Positions 27,111 to 34,570 of a stretch of DNA of 64,000 nucleotides are shown piece after piece. A program made the position numbers and the translations under genes. Origin of the DNA: Streptomyces sp. NBC_00433 (GTDB lineage: Bacteria > Actinomycetota > Actinomycetes > Streptomycetales > Streptomycetaceae). The notes under the pieces are model-generated. The model was not told the origin of the DNA. It saw nothing but the letters and a program-made list of their open reading frames with translations, and did not search any database. The stretch's first letter is position 1, and each line of letters opens with the position of its first letter. Where the stretch lies: NCBI GenBank assembly GCA_036015235.1, contig CP107926.1, positions 6,199,501 through 6,263,500 on the forward strand, read 5' to 3'.

Positions 27111-28403
27111 TCATCTGGAGGTCCCGGACGATGGGCCATACGTTGTCGGAAAAGCTGTCACCGGTTGCCCGTCCCTCACGTACCCGGTGATCTGCATGTC
27201 GCCGTGGTGTCCGATCCACATGCCGCCGTCGTATTCGACTCGGTTGGCGAATGCCGTCTCGATTGCGCTCCGGATGTCGTCGTGGCTCCACGAATCCGGG
27301 TACATGGTATGCAGATCCGCTCTTTTGCGAACGCCGTTGACCTTCACGTCGGCCCGGTATGTCCCATCCGGATATACTTCTCGAATCGAGACGATCTCGC
27401 GTCCCGGTGGCGCGACCCCGTCGGGGGCACTGTGGAACCCCACGGCCCTCCCGCCTTTGTTGATCTCGCCGTTGACGATGTGGTTGAAGGCAGTCGACGA
27501 GAACTTGAAGTCGTCCGAAGCCAGTAGCCCGTTGGTCATCTTGGCGGTCGCCTCGACGCCCTTGGTCGCGTTCACTCCCTTGAGGACGGCTCCCTCCCCG
27601 TCGGTGAGCACGGTGCCCAGTACCGTCGGGACGAGGGCGCCGGCCCAGTGGGCCGGGTTCTTCTTCAGGTCGTCGAGATCGAGCGCCGAGGAGAGCACGG
27701 TGCGGCCGAACCCCGCCGGATCGCGCAGCAGCGCGCCGACCATCCGCGCCTCGGCGCCGACGATCTTCTGCATGTCCTGGGCATAGCCCACCGGGTCGTA
27801 GGCGATCCGCTCCGGGTTGAGCCGAGCTGCCAGCGAGGCGAGTTCGACGAGCGACTTGCCCATGGCGTACGTCCCATCCCATACACCGTGCAGGAAGTCG
27901 CCGATCCGGGACCACGTGGAGCGCGGATGCCGGGTGGCCCGCGCGGTGGCCGACCGTACAGTGTGCGCGGCGTGCGCCATGGCCGCGGTGATCTCCCTCT
28001 CGATCTGCTGCTTCTCATGTGCGAGATGCGCAGTGGATCCTGCGGCGTCGAACACGGAATGCACCGGAGCATGCCCCGCTGCCCTCAACTGGGCGACCAC
28101 TTCCTGGTGACGCGCCCGGTGGGCCCCCACGAGGGAGGCAACAGCGTTGAGGGAGTCGGCGGCCTCACCGAACGCTTGGCGGGCAACGCCGAGTTCGTCG
28201 GAGAACTCCTGGAGCATCCGCTTGGCCGTGGCCGAACTGCCGTCGGACCAGACGCCGTTGTCGATACCGGATGCCACGTCCTGCACCAGGGTCATACGGG
28301 CCCCGAGGCCCGCGGAGATCTCGTGTAAGCGAGCGGCGTCAGCACGGAGACCGGTCACATCGGGCAGTTCGACCGAGAGGTCGTACAAGAACGGAAGGAC
28401 CAC
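27111..28403 (-). CDS. Type VII-exported EndoU nuclease effector
   Basis: The 430-aa protein starts at GTG 28403 behind GGAGGG. The first ~160 residues are helical with a WSDG turn, like WXG/LXG export domains. A middle section (DPVGYAQDMQKIVG ... NPAHWAGALVPTVLG) is a linker I recall from streptomycete toxins. The C-terminal ~130 residues match bacterial EndoU: FNHIVNGEI, GRAVGFHSAPDG, IREVYPDGTYRADV, KRADLHTMYPDSW. EndoU toxins cut RNA (tRNA in known cases) using two His and a Lys, candidates for which are visible in these motifs. No signal peptide is present, consistent with T7SS export. A probable immunity gene follows. Confidence 0.85.
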   Translation of the reverse strand: MVLPFLYDLSVELPDVTGLRADAARLHEISAGLGARMTLVQDVASGIDNGVWSDGSSATAKRMLQEFSDELGVARQAFGEAADSLNAVASLVGAHRARHQEVVAQLRAAGHAPVHSVFDAAGSTAHLAHEKQQIEREITAAMAHAAHTVRSATARATRHPRSTWSRIGDFLHGVWDGTYAMGKSLVELASLAARLNPERIAYDPVGYAQDMQKIVGAEARMVGALLRDPAGFGRTVLSSALDLDDLKKNPAHWAGALVPTVLGTVLTDGEGAVLKGVNATKGVEATAKMTNGLLASDDFKFSSTAFNHIVNGEINKGGRAVGFHSAPDGVAPPGREIVSIREVYPDGTYRADVKVNGVRKRADLHTMYPDSWSHDDIRSAIETAFANRVEYDGGMWIGHHGDMQITGYVRDGQPVTAFPTTYGPSSGTSR

Positions 28404-28409
28404 GGAGCC

Positions 28410-28715
28410 TCACCCTCCCGTGCCCAGCGCCTGCTCGGCAGCCGCGTTCGCTTGCGCGTACAGGCCGGCCAAGGTCTGCATGATCGAGCCGAGGCCCCGC
28501 AGGTCGTTGCCCACACCGGTCGTGTCGAAGGACCAGGTCGCACCGAATCCATGCAGCGCGCCGCGCAGCCCACCGTCGTCGATCGATCCGCAGCGCCCCG
28601 CAGCCGAGGCGGCAACGGTCTTGATGTCCTCGCCGCAGTGGGCGAGCTGGGTACTCGCAGTCCTGACCGCTTCCGCCTGTTCGGCGAAGCGCTGCGGATC
28701 GACCTGGATGTCCAC
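28410..28715 (-). CDS. Small ESX/WXG-type helper protein
   Basis: The 101-aa protein starts at GTG 28715 (VDIQVDPQRFAEQAEAV); extension upstream would run into the preceding gene. It is mostly helical with a central Gly-rich turn (CGSIDDGGLRGALHGFG) and WSFDTTG, like actinobacterial ESX secretion-associated proteins of ~100 aa. The start is 5 bp after the WXG100 stop and its stop is 6 bp before the effector start. Tight packing suggests it is a co-exported partner or targeting factor for the EndoU protein, as with Lap helper proteins of LXG toxins. Confidence 0.7.
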   Translation of the reverse strand: MDIQVDPQRFAEQAEAVRTASTQLAHCGEDIKTVAASAAGRCGSIDDGGLRGALHGFGATWSFDTTGVGNDLRGLGSIMQTLAGLYAQANAAAEQALGTGG

Positions 28716-28720
28716 CGCAG

Positions 28721-29008
28721 CTAACCGCCCATCGCCGAGGCGCCGGACTGGTTGACCTGGTCGAAGTTGTTCGCGATCGTGTTGATCACGTGTCCGAGGT
28801 CGTGCAGGGCCTGGATGAGGTTGCGCTCGGCCGCACGCCACTGGTTGTACTTCTCGGTGTAGGCGGAGGCCGCCGCCCCCTCCCAGAACGCCTCGGGGGA
28901 GGCGCTGCTGGACAGCGAGGTGACGTCGTTCTCGCGAGCGGTAGCGTTCTGCTGCAGCAGAGAACCGATCCGCTGTACGTCCTCGACGCTGATCTTGATG
29001 TAGCCCAA
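28721..29008 (-). CDS. WXG100-family (ESAT-6-like) protein
   Basis: The 95-aa protein starts at TTG 29008 (MGYIKISVEDVQRIG). The site GGAGGAAG lies five bases before it and settles the start. It forms the helix-turn-helix hairpin of the family with a true WXG turn (FWEGAAASAYTEKYNQW) at mid-length. ESAT-6-like proteins dimerise and are type VII substrates or partners. It leads the four-gene unit WXG100, helper, EndoU, immunity that is followed by the ATPase. Confidence 0.9.
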   Translation of the reverse strand: MGYIKISVEDVQRIGSLLQQNATARENDVTSLSSSASPEAFWEGAAASAYTEKYNQWRAAERNLIQALHDLGHVINTIANNFDQVNQSGASAMGG

Positions 29009-29165
29009 GACTTCCTCCTTCAACGCAGGGTCAGGTGACGGGGAGGCCCCGAACAGCCAGTGGCCTCGTTGTCCAGTGAAGAGGAGCTGTGGCGCGCTTA
29101 CGGCGCACTCGGCGGCCGGGCCGGAGGAGGCGCTAGACATCCTCAGCGCGCGACGTGGAGGGAAG

Positions 29166-30083
29166 TCACCACTCCCAGCGCCAGCCCACGACGGTCTGCT
29201 CGATGTACGGCAGGAACCGGTGCAGCGTGCCCTCGGCGCCGAGCACGACCGGCTCCTCGAGAACCGGGGTTCCTTCGATGTGGTCGGCCCACACGGACCA
29301 CCAGCACCGGCAGGGGAGTCGCTGGGGGTGGAAGCGGACCACCGTGTCGACGTTCTCCGCCCGCCTCCGCGCCGGCCTGCGCAGCTCCAGCGTGGCGCCC
29401 CCGTCTCCGCGATAGGAGGTGTGGTACTCGATCGACGCGCTCTCGCCTTTTCTGAGCGTCCTGTCGATCAGTATCTCGTCGGCCTGGAGGCCGCCGCCGT
29501 ACTCGTAATGGCCGCCGACCCGGCCCTGATGCGCCACCGTGATGGCGTCCACGTCCGCCTCGTGATTGAACATGTAGCCGTCCACGCCATCTTCCATGGC
29601 CAGGATGACGTGGTATGTGTGCCGCTCACTGAGCCGTCCGGCGAGATCGATGATGTAGCGCTCGAACAGTGCCAGGGTCCTGTGCCTTTGCGGCTTGGCC
29701 ATGGGCCGGGGAGCCACCATCGTATGGGCAATTCCACGATCGAGTGATCGCCTGGTGTACGTGGCCCACAGGGACTCCTCGTCGTCGTCGGTCATCTCGA
29801 AGGCCCGGAGGAACCAATTCAAGGTCTCCGCCGTCAAGTGCTGGCCTGTCAGCGCGCGACGCACGCGGTCCTTGATGTCCCTGGGCAGGTCGCGGTCGGT
29901 GTCGGGACGCTCGCCTGCTTCCCAGAGGTATTCGGATAACACGCGGGACACCGCTGCGAGATTGATGTCGGAGTCTCGGTCGCGTTCCACCCTCGCGAGC
30001 CACAGCCTTCGGTACTGCGGCTTTTCCTCCAGCAGCGTCCTGAGAAGTCGTGTTGTTGCGGCGAAATTTCCCGTCTGAGTCAT
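29166..30083 (-). CDS. Conserved hypothetical protein with helix-turn-helix-like N-terminus
   Basis: The 305-aa product starts at ATG 30083 (MTQTGNFAATTRLLRTLL) behind GGGTGGGGG; an in-frame GTG three codons upstream is possible. The first ~110 residues are helical and resemble a degenerate XRE-type domain (LLRTLLEEKPQYRR, LTAETLNWFLRAFEM). The rest is a beta-rich domain (ERHTYHVILAMEDG, GGHYEYGGGLQADEILIDR, ending VVGWRWEW). I do not recognise the family. It is first in the minus-strand cluster, 157 bp before the WXG100 gene, so it could regulate the system; that is inference. Confidence 0.7.
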   Translation of the reverse strand: MTQTGNFAATTRLLRTLLEEKPQYRRLWLARVERDRDSDINLAAVSRVLSEYLWEAGERPDTDRDLPRDIKDRVRRALTGQHLTAETLNWFLRAFEMTDDDEESLWATYTRRSLDRGIAHTMVAPRPMAKPQRHRTLALFERYIIDLAGRLSERHTYHVILAMEDGVDGYMFNHEADVDAITVAHQGRVGGHYEYGGGLQADEILIDRTLRKGESASIEYHTSYRGDGGATLELRRPARRRAENVDTVVRFHPQRLPCRCWWSVWADHIEGTPVLEEPVVLGAEGTLHRFLPYIEQTVVGWRWEW

Positions 30084-30715
30084 GTCCCCCACCCCAAGTC
30101 AAGCGATCCTCGTCGGTCGTGGCGCCCCCGCCCCACCCGACTCCACACCACGTTGCGTGCGTGTCGAAAACCGATCGAGACCGGTTCAGAGCGTAACGCG
30201 GCGTGGACGGAAATGCTCCGCATTTGCCGAAACCCCTCGCACATCTGGAGTTATTCGACGTATCAGTGGTAACGGGGGCAAGATGTCCGGCGGCTCTACC
30301 GTGGATATATGCGGCGGGCCCGGCCGAGTGAGCGAGGAAGTACCTCCGACGGGGCGCCCTGTGTTGTGGAACGTCAACTGTGTTGCGGAGACGGCGTGGT
30401 GGAGCTCTGGTGAGCCTCGGCGCAAGAGCGCCGTCGCCGGGCTTCTTCGGTGGCAGGGCTGATCCAAAGTTGCGGTTCTCATGAGAAGTTGCTGTTCACG
30501 GCGCTGTGACGATGCGCTGGAGGACCGTCACGCAGGCAACGAGGCTCCGGTTGAAGGGGCGCCGTTCGGCGTTTCCGGGGGCTCACAGTCGGGGCTCGGG
30601 GGGAATGAGAGCACGGTTGCGTTCGTGTGACCTGGTGGCACGGGGTGGTAACGCGGCGTTCCTATCGTCGGGGCGACACCCGGCAGTGCACAGCACCAGG
30701 TCACAGGGAGGCGCC
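30084..30715. promoter_or_regulatory. Divergent regulatory region between the type VII cluster and narK
   Basis: 632 bp with no convincing gene; short open frames here lack start signals and codon bias. Visible structures are a short inverted repeat AAATGC-TCC-GCATTT at 30211-30225 and an AACCG/CGGTT pair near 30169-30187, both on the type VII side. On the narK side GTGAC (30627) and GTAAC (30648) resemble GlnR half-sites, but spacing is 21 not 22 and the A-site halves are poor. The narK ribosome site AGGGAGG is at ~30704-30711. Confidence 0.4.
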
Positions 30716-32077
30716 ATGAGTCGATGGACAGGCCGGTGGATCGAGCGGTGGGACCCCGAGGACGAGCGGTTCTGGCAGGAGGGCGGGAGGCGGGTCGCGC
30801 TGCGCAACCTCGTCTTCTCCGTGCTGTCCGAGCACATCGGCTTCTCCATCTGGAGCCTGTGGTCGGTGATGGTGCTGTTCATGGGGCCCGAATACCACGT
30901 CGACCCGGCCGGGAAGTTCTTCCTGGTGGCGATGCCGACGCTGGTCGGCGGGGTGCTGCGGGTGCCGTACACCTTCGCCGTGGCGAAGTTCGGCGGCCGC
31001 AACTGGACGATCGCCAGCGCGCTGCTGCTGCTGATCCCGACGGTGACCGCGGCCTTCGTGGTGAAACCCGGGGTCTCCTACTCGACGCTGATGCTGGTCG
31101 CGGCCCTCACCGGGGTCGGCGGCGGGAACTTCGCCTCCTCCATGACCAACATCAACTCCTTCTACCCGCTGCGTGAGAAGGGCTGGGCGCTCGGCCTGAA
31201 CGCCGGCGGCGGCAACATCGGGGTCGCCGCGATCCAGCTGGTCGGGCTGCTGGTCATCGCCACCGCGGGCGCCGGCCACCCGCGGGTGGTGCTCGCCGTC
31301 TACATCCCGCTCATCGTCGTCGCCGCCACGCTCGCCGCGCTGTACATGGACAACCTCACCACGGTGAAGAACGACACCGGGGCCGCGATCGACGCGGCGA
31401 AGGACCCGCACACCTGGATCATGTCGCTGCTCTACGTCGGCACCTTCGGCTCCTTCATCGGCTACAGCTTCGCCTTCGGCCTGGTCCTGCAGAACCAGTT
31501 CGGCCGCACCCCGCTGCACGCGGCCTACCTGACCTTCATCGGGCCGCTGCTCGGCTCGCTGATCCGGCCCGTCGGCGGCCGGCTCGCCGACCGCTTCGGC
31601 GGCGCGCGGATCACCCTGTGGAACTTCCTGGCCATGGCCGCCGCCACCGGCGTCGTCGTCACCGCATCCGAGCAGAAGTCGCTCGGACTGTTCCTGCCCG
31701 GCTTCATCGCGCTGTTCGTGCTCAGCGGCCTCGGCAACGGGTCCACGTACAAGATGATCCCCGGCATCTTCCACAAGAAGGCCGAGGCCAGGGGTCTCAC
31801 CGGGGAGGGCGCGGCCGCCTACGGGCGGCGGCTGTCCGGCGCGTCCATGGGCCTGATCGGCGCGGTCGGGGCGCTCGGCGGGGTCGGCATCAACCTGGCC
31901 TTCCGGGAGAGCTTCCTCACCAGCCGGTCGGGCACCCCCGCCTTCGTGTCCTTCCTCGCCTACTACGGAGTCTGTTTCGCCATCACCTGGGCCGTATACC
32001 TGCGGCGCCCCTCCCGCACCCCCGCGGGCGAGGAGCTGACCGCTCCGACCGGTGCGGCCGCCTACGCGGAGGTGTGA
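30716..32077 (+). CDS. narK: Nitrate/nitrite transporter NarK (MFS)
   Basis: The 453-aa protein starts at ATG 30716, eight bases or fewer after AGGGAGG. It has about twelve membrane helices and NarK/NasA-type hallmarks: FSIWSLWSVMVLFMGPEY at the start, RVPYTFAVAKFGGRNW, the nitrate-signature-like GGGNFASSMTNINSFYP and ALGLNAGGGNIGV. It imports nitrate and/or exports nitrite across the plasma membrane. The next gene encodes NnaR, a known nitrate-assimilation regulator, in the same direction after ~120 bp. In S. coelicolor this pair is, from memory, linked to GlnR control. Confidence 0.93.
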   Translation: MSRWTGRWIERWDPEDERFWQEGGRRVALRNLVFSVLSEHIGFSIWSLWSVMVLFMGPEYHVDPAGKFFLVAMPTLVGGVLRVPYTFAVAKFGGRNWTIASALLLLIPTVTAAFVVKPGVSYSTLMLVAALTGVGGGNFASSMTNINSFYPLREKGWALGLNAGGGNIGVAAIQLVGLLVIATAGAGHPRVVLAVYIPLIVVAATLAALYMDNLTTVKNDTGAAIDAAKDPHTWIMSLLYVGTFGSFIGYSFAFGLVLQNQFGRTPLHAAYLTFIGPLLGSLIRPVGGRLADRFGGARITLWNFLAMAAATGVVVTASEQKSLGLFLPGFIALFVLSGLGNGSTYKMIPGIFHKKAEARGLTGEGAAAYGRRLSGASMGLIGAVGALGGVGINLAFRESFLTSRSGTPAFVSFLAYYGVCFAITWAVYLRRPSRTPAGEELTAPTGAAAYAEV

Positions 32078-32200
32078 GCGCCCGAGGCGTACGTAACACC
32101 CGGGAAATCCCGGTGAACCGAAGCCGTCACCCCGCCTTGGGACGATGCCGGGACCCCGGCGGGGTGGCGGGGCGGAATACCAGTGGCAAGGTGGGAAGCG

Positions 32201-33370
32201 ATGCAGGCGCAGCAGGCGAGCGGGAACGGCGGACCCCAAGCGGTGGCACCGCTGGCGGGCTTCACCGTCGGCGTGACGGCGGCCCGCCGCGCCGACGAGC
32301 TGGCCGCGCTGTTCGAGCGGCGCGGCGCGGCCGTCCTGCGCGCGCCGGTGCTGCGGATCGTGCCGCTGCCCGATGACGCGGAACTGCTCGCCACGACCAA
32401 GCAACTGCTCGACGACGCACCCGACATCGTGGTCGCCACCACCGCGATCGGCTTCCGCGGCTGGATCGAGGCGGCCGAGGGCTGGGGCCTCGGCGAGGCG
32501 CTGCTGCGGCGGCTCGGCGAGGTCGAACTCCTCGCCCGCGGCCCGAAGGTACGCGGCGCCGTCCGCGCGGCCGGGCTCACCGAGGCGTGGTCGCCCGCGT
32601 CCGAGTCCATGGCCGAGGTGCTCGAACGGCTCCTGGACGAAGGGGTCGAGGGGCGCCGCGTCGCCGTGCAGCTGCACGGGGAGCCGCTGCCCGGCTTCAT
32701 CGAGTCGCTACGGGTCGCGGGCGCGCGCGTCGTGGCCGTACCCGTCTACCGCTGGATGCCGCCGGAGGACATCGGCCCGGTCGACCGGCTGCTCGACGCG
32801 GTCTTCGCCCGGTCCCTGGACGCGGTGAGCTTCACCAGCGCCCCCGCGGCCGCCTCGCTGCTCGACCGCGCCGGGCAGCGCGGGCGCCTCGACGAACTGC
32901 TCGCCGCCTTCCGGCGCGATGTCCTCGTCGCCTGCGTAGGGCCCGTGACGGCCCTGCCGCTCCAGGCCCACGACATCCCGACGCTCCAGCCGGAGCGCTT
33001 CCGGCTCGGGCCGCTCGTCCAGCTCCTCGCCCGCGAGCTGCCGGGGCGGGTACGCCCGCTCCCGGTGGCCGGCCACCAGGTCGAGATCCGCGGCCAGGCC
33101 GTCGTGGTCGACGGTGTGCTGCGGCCGGTGCCGCCTGCTGGGATGGCCCTCTTGCGGGCCCTGGCCCGGCGCCCCGGGTGGGTCGTCTCCCGGGCGGACC
33201 TCCTGCGGGTCCTTCCAGGGGCCGGGCGGGACGAGCACGCCGTCGAGACGGCGATGGCTCGCTTGCGGTCGGCTTTGGGGGCGCCCAAGCTTATTCAGAC
33301 GGTGGTCAAGCGGGGGTATCGGCTCTCGCTCGATCCCCACGCCGACAAATACGCCCCCGGGCCGGCTTGA
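32201..33370 (+). CDS. nnaR: NnaR: HemD-like domain fused to winged-helix DNA-binding domain
   Basis: The 389-aa protein probably starts at ATG 32201 behind AAGGTGGGA; GTG 32183 would add six residues. Residues ~15-265 resemble uroporphyrinogen-III synthase (GFTVGVTAARRADEL, VVATTAIGFRGW, VSFTSAPAAASLLD). Residues ~290-380 form an OmpR-type winged helix (VDGVLRPVPPAGMALLRAL, LIQTVVKRGYRL). This fusion is the NnaR regulator of Streptomyces, which helps GlnR activate nitrate/nitrite assimilation genes. Position directly after narK supports this. True HemD activity is not required for that role. Confidence 0.88.
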   Translation: MQAQQASGNGGPQAVAPLAGFTVGVTAARRADELAALFERRGAAVLRAPVLRIVPLPDDAELLATTKQLLDDAPDIVVATTAIGFRGWIEAAEGWGLGEALLRRLGEVELLARGPKVRGAVRAAGLTEAWSPASESMAEVLERLLDEGVEGRRVAVQLHGEPLPGFIESLRVAGARVVAVPVYRWMPPEDIGPVDRLLDAVFARSLDAVSFTSAPAAASLLDRAGQRGRLDELLAAFRRDVLVACVGPVTALPLQAHDIPTLQPERFRLGPLVQLLARELPGRVRPLPVAGHQVEIRGQAVVVDGVLRPVPPAGMALLRALARRPGWVVSRADLLRVLPGAGRDEHAVETAMARLRSALGAPKLIQTVVKRGYRLSLDPHADKYAPGPA

Positions 33371-33382
33371 TCCTCTGCGAGG

Positions 33383-33752
33383 GTGCGCTTACGTCCCACC
33401 TGCGGCCCGGTGGGGCCGGCCTCGCAGTTCCCCGAGCCCCTGGGGTGCTGCCCCTTGCGGTGCGTTGTTTTCCTGCGGCCGCGGTGTGGCTTGTCGCGCA
33501 GTTCCCCACGCCCCTGGGTGGGTGCCACTTGCGGTGGCGTTGCTTTTTTCCCGCCTTTTTGGCGGGGCGCGCAAGTCCCCGCGCCCCTCCCTGAAAAACG
33601 GTCATCCTCCGGCGCAGAGGCAAGCCCCCTGGCGGGAGCCAACGCCTGACGGCGGGGGACGCAGGCCGAAAGGGGCGCGGGGAACTGCGCGCTCAGCCAC
33701 AGCGGTGGGAAAGGTGACCGGTCGCCGTAGGGGGCAGCGTCTCCGGGGGTGC
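33383..33752. repeat. Composite intergenic repeat, copy A
   Basis: This fills most of the gap between nnaR and the CGNR gene. It is built from blocks GCAGTTCCCC-x-CGCCCCTGG on the left and their inverted form GGGGCGCGGGGAACTGCG on the right, with CGGTCATCCTCC and GCGCAGAGG in the middle. A small hairpin CCCGCC-TTTTT-GGCGGG lies at 33550-33566. Related copies lie at 36862-37205 and 43386-43740. The remainder of the gap (to 33839) holds only the ribosome site of the next gene. Confidence 0.7.
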
Positions 33753-33839
33753 GCGGGAAGTGGGGGGTGCTGTGCATGCAAGGCGCTAGCCCCCGACTGG
33801 GGGGTACCGGCACTCTGGGGGCGGCGAAGGGAGGGGGCG

Positions 33840-34421
33840 ATGGGGGAGTTGAGGTTCGACGGGGGGCGGGTGTGCCTGGATCTCGTGGCGACGCGGGTGG
33901 CGCGGCCGGTCGGGGAGCGGCTCGACCGGGTCGAGCGGGTGGTCGAGTGGGTGTACGGCACCGGGCTGGTTCCGACGGGGACGCCCGTACGGGCGGACCA
34001 GGGGTGGGCGCGGGGCCTGACGGACCTGCGCGCGTTACTGGAGGACCTGGTGGGCGCCCAGCTCACCGGCACCCCGCCCCCGCCGGAGGCGGTGGCGCGG
34101 CTCAACGAGGTCGCGCGGGCCGCCGCCCCGCCCGCGCCGCGGGCCGTGCTGGGCGCGGACGGCGCCCTGACCAGGGCACTCGCGGCGCCGCCGGACGCGG
34201 CCGGCCTGCTCGCGGCGGTGGCGAGGGACGCGGTGGACCTCTTCACCGACCCCGTCGCGCGCTCCCAGCTGCGCCGCTGCGAGGGCGAGAACTGCGCCCT
34301 GGTCTATCTGGACACCTCCCGCGGAAGGCGCCGGCGCTGGTGCAGCAGCGAGGTCTGCGGCAACCGCGAGCGGGTCGCCAGGCACCGCAGGCGTACCGGT
34401 CCGGCACTGCGCAACGCCTGA
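33840..34421 (+). CDS. CGNR zinc-finger (ABATE-domain) protein
   Basis: The 193-aa protein starts at ATG 33840 with GGGAGGG close upstream. The N-terminal ~120 residues (FDGGRVCLDLVATRV, ERLDRVERVVEWVYGTGLV) form the stress-related ABATE region. The C-terminus carries the treble-clef CGNR motif: LRRCEGENCALVYLDTSR, WCSSEVCGNRERVARHRRR. Cys pairs CxxxxC and CxxxxC would bind zinc. It is a predicted transcriptional regulator; targets are unknown. Confidence 0.88.
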   Translation: MGELRFDGGRVCLDLVATRVARPVGERLDRVERVVEWVYGTGLVPTGTPVRADQGWARGLTDLRALLEDLVGAQLTGTPPPPEAVARLNEVARAAAPPAPRAVLGADGALTRALAAPPDAAGLLAAVARDAVDLFTDPVARSQLRRCEGENCALVYLDTSRGRRRRWCSSEVCGNRERVARHRRRTGPALRNA

Positions 34422-34570
34422 TCCCTCCGCCCCCCGAGCGAATTGCCCGGGTCGGTCTGATGCGCCGGGTGGGCAGAAGCGCGCAGGTCGCGTACGGTTG
34501 CAGGCTGCCCCTCGCACGGAACGGGTAACCGGCGGGGTGGCGCATGACGTACAGACGAAGGGGGTCCTGC

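Noticed and set aside
18254..30715. Second copy of the ssrA 3' end as an attachment site
   Set aside because: No repeat of the last ~20 bases of ssrA was seen in the interval. The T arm of tRNA-Cys at 54395 shares only the usual tRNA core.
34422..34570. Rifamycin-associated element upstream of the HelD-like gene
   Set aside because: I looked for the inverted 19-bp element that marks rifamycin-induced genes and did not see it.
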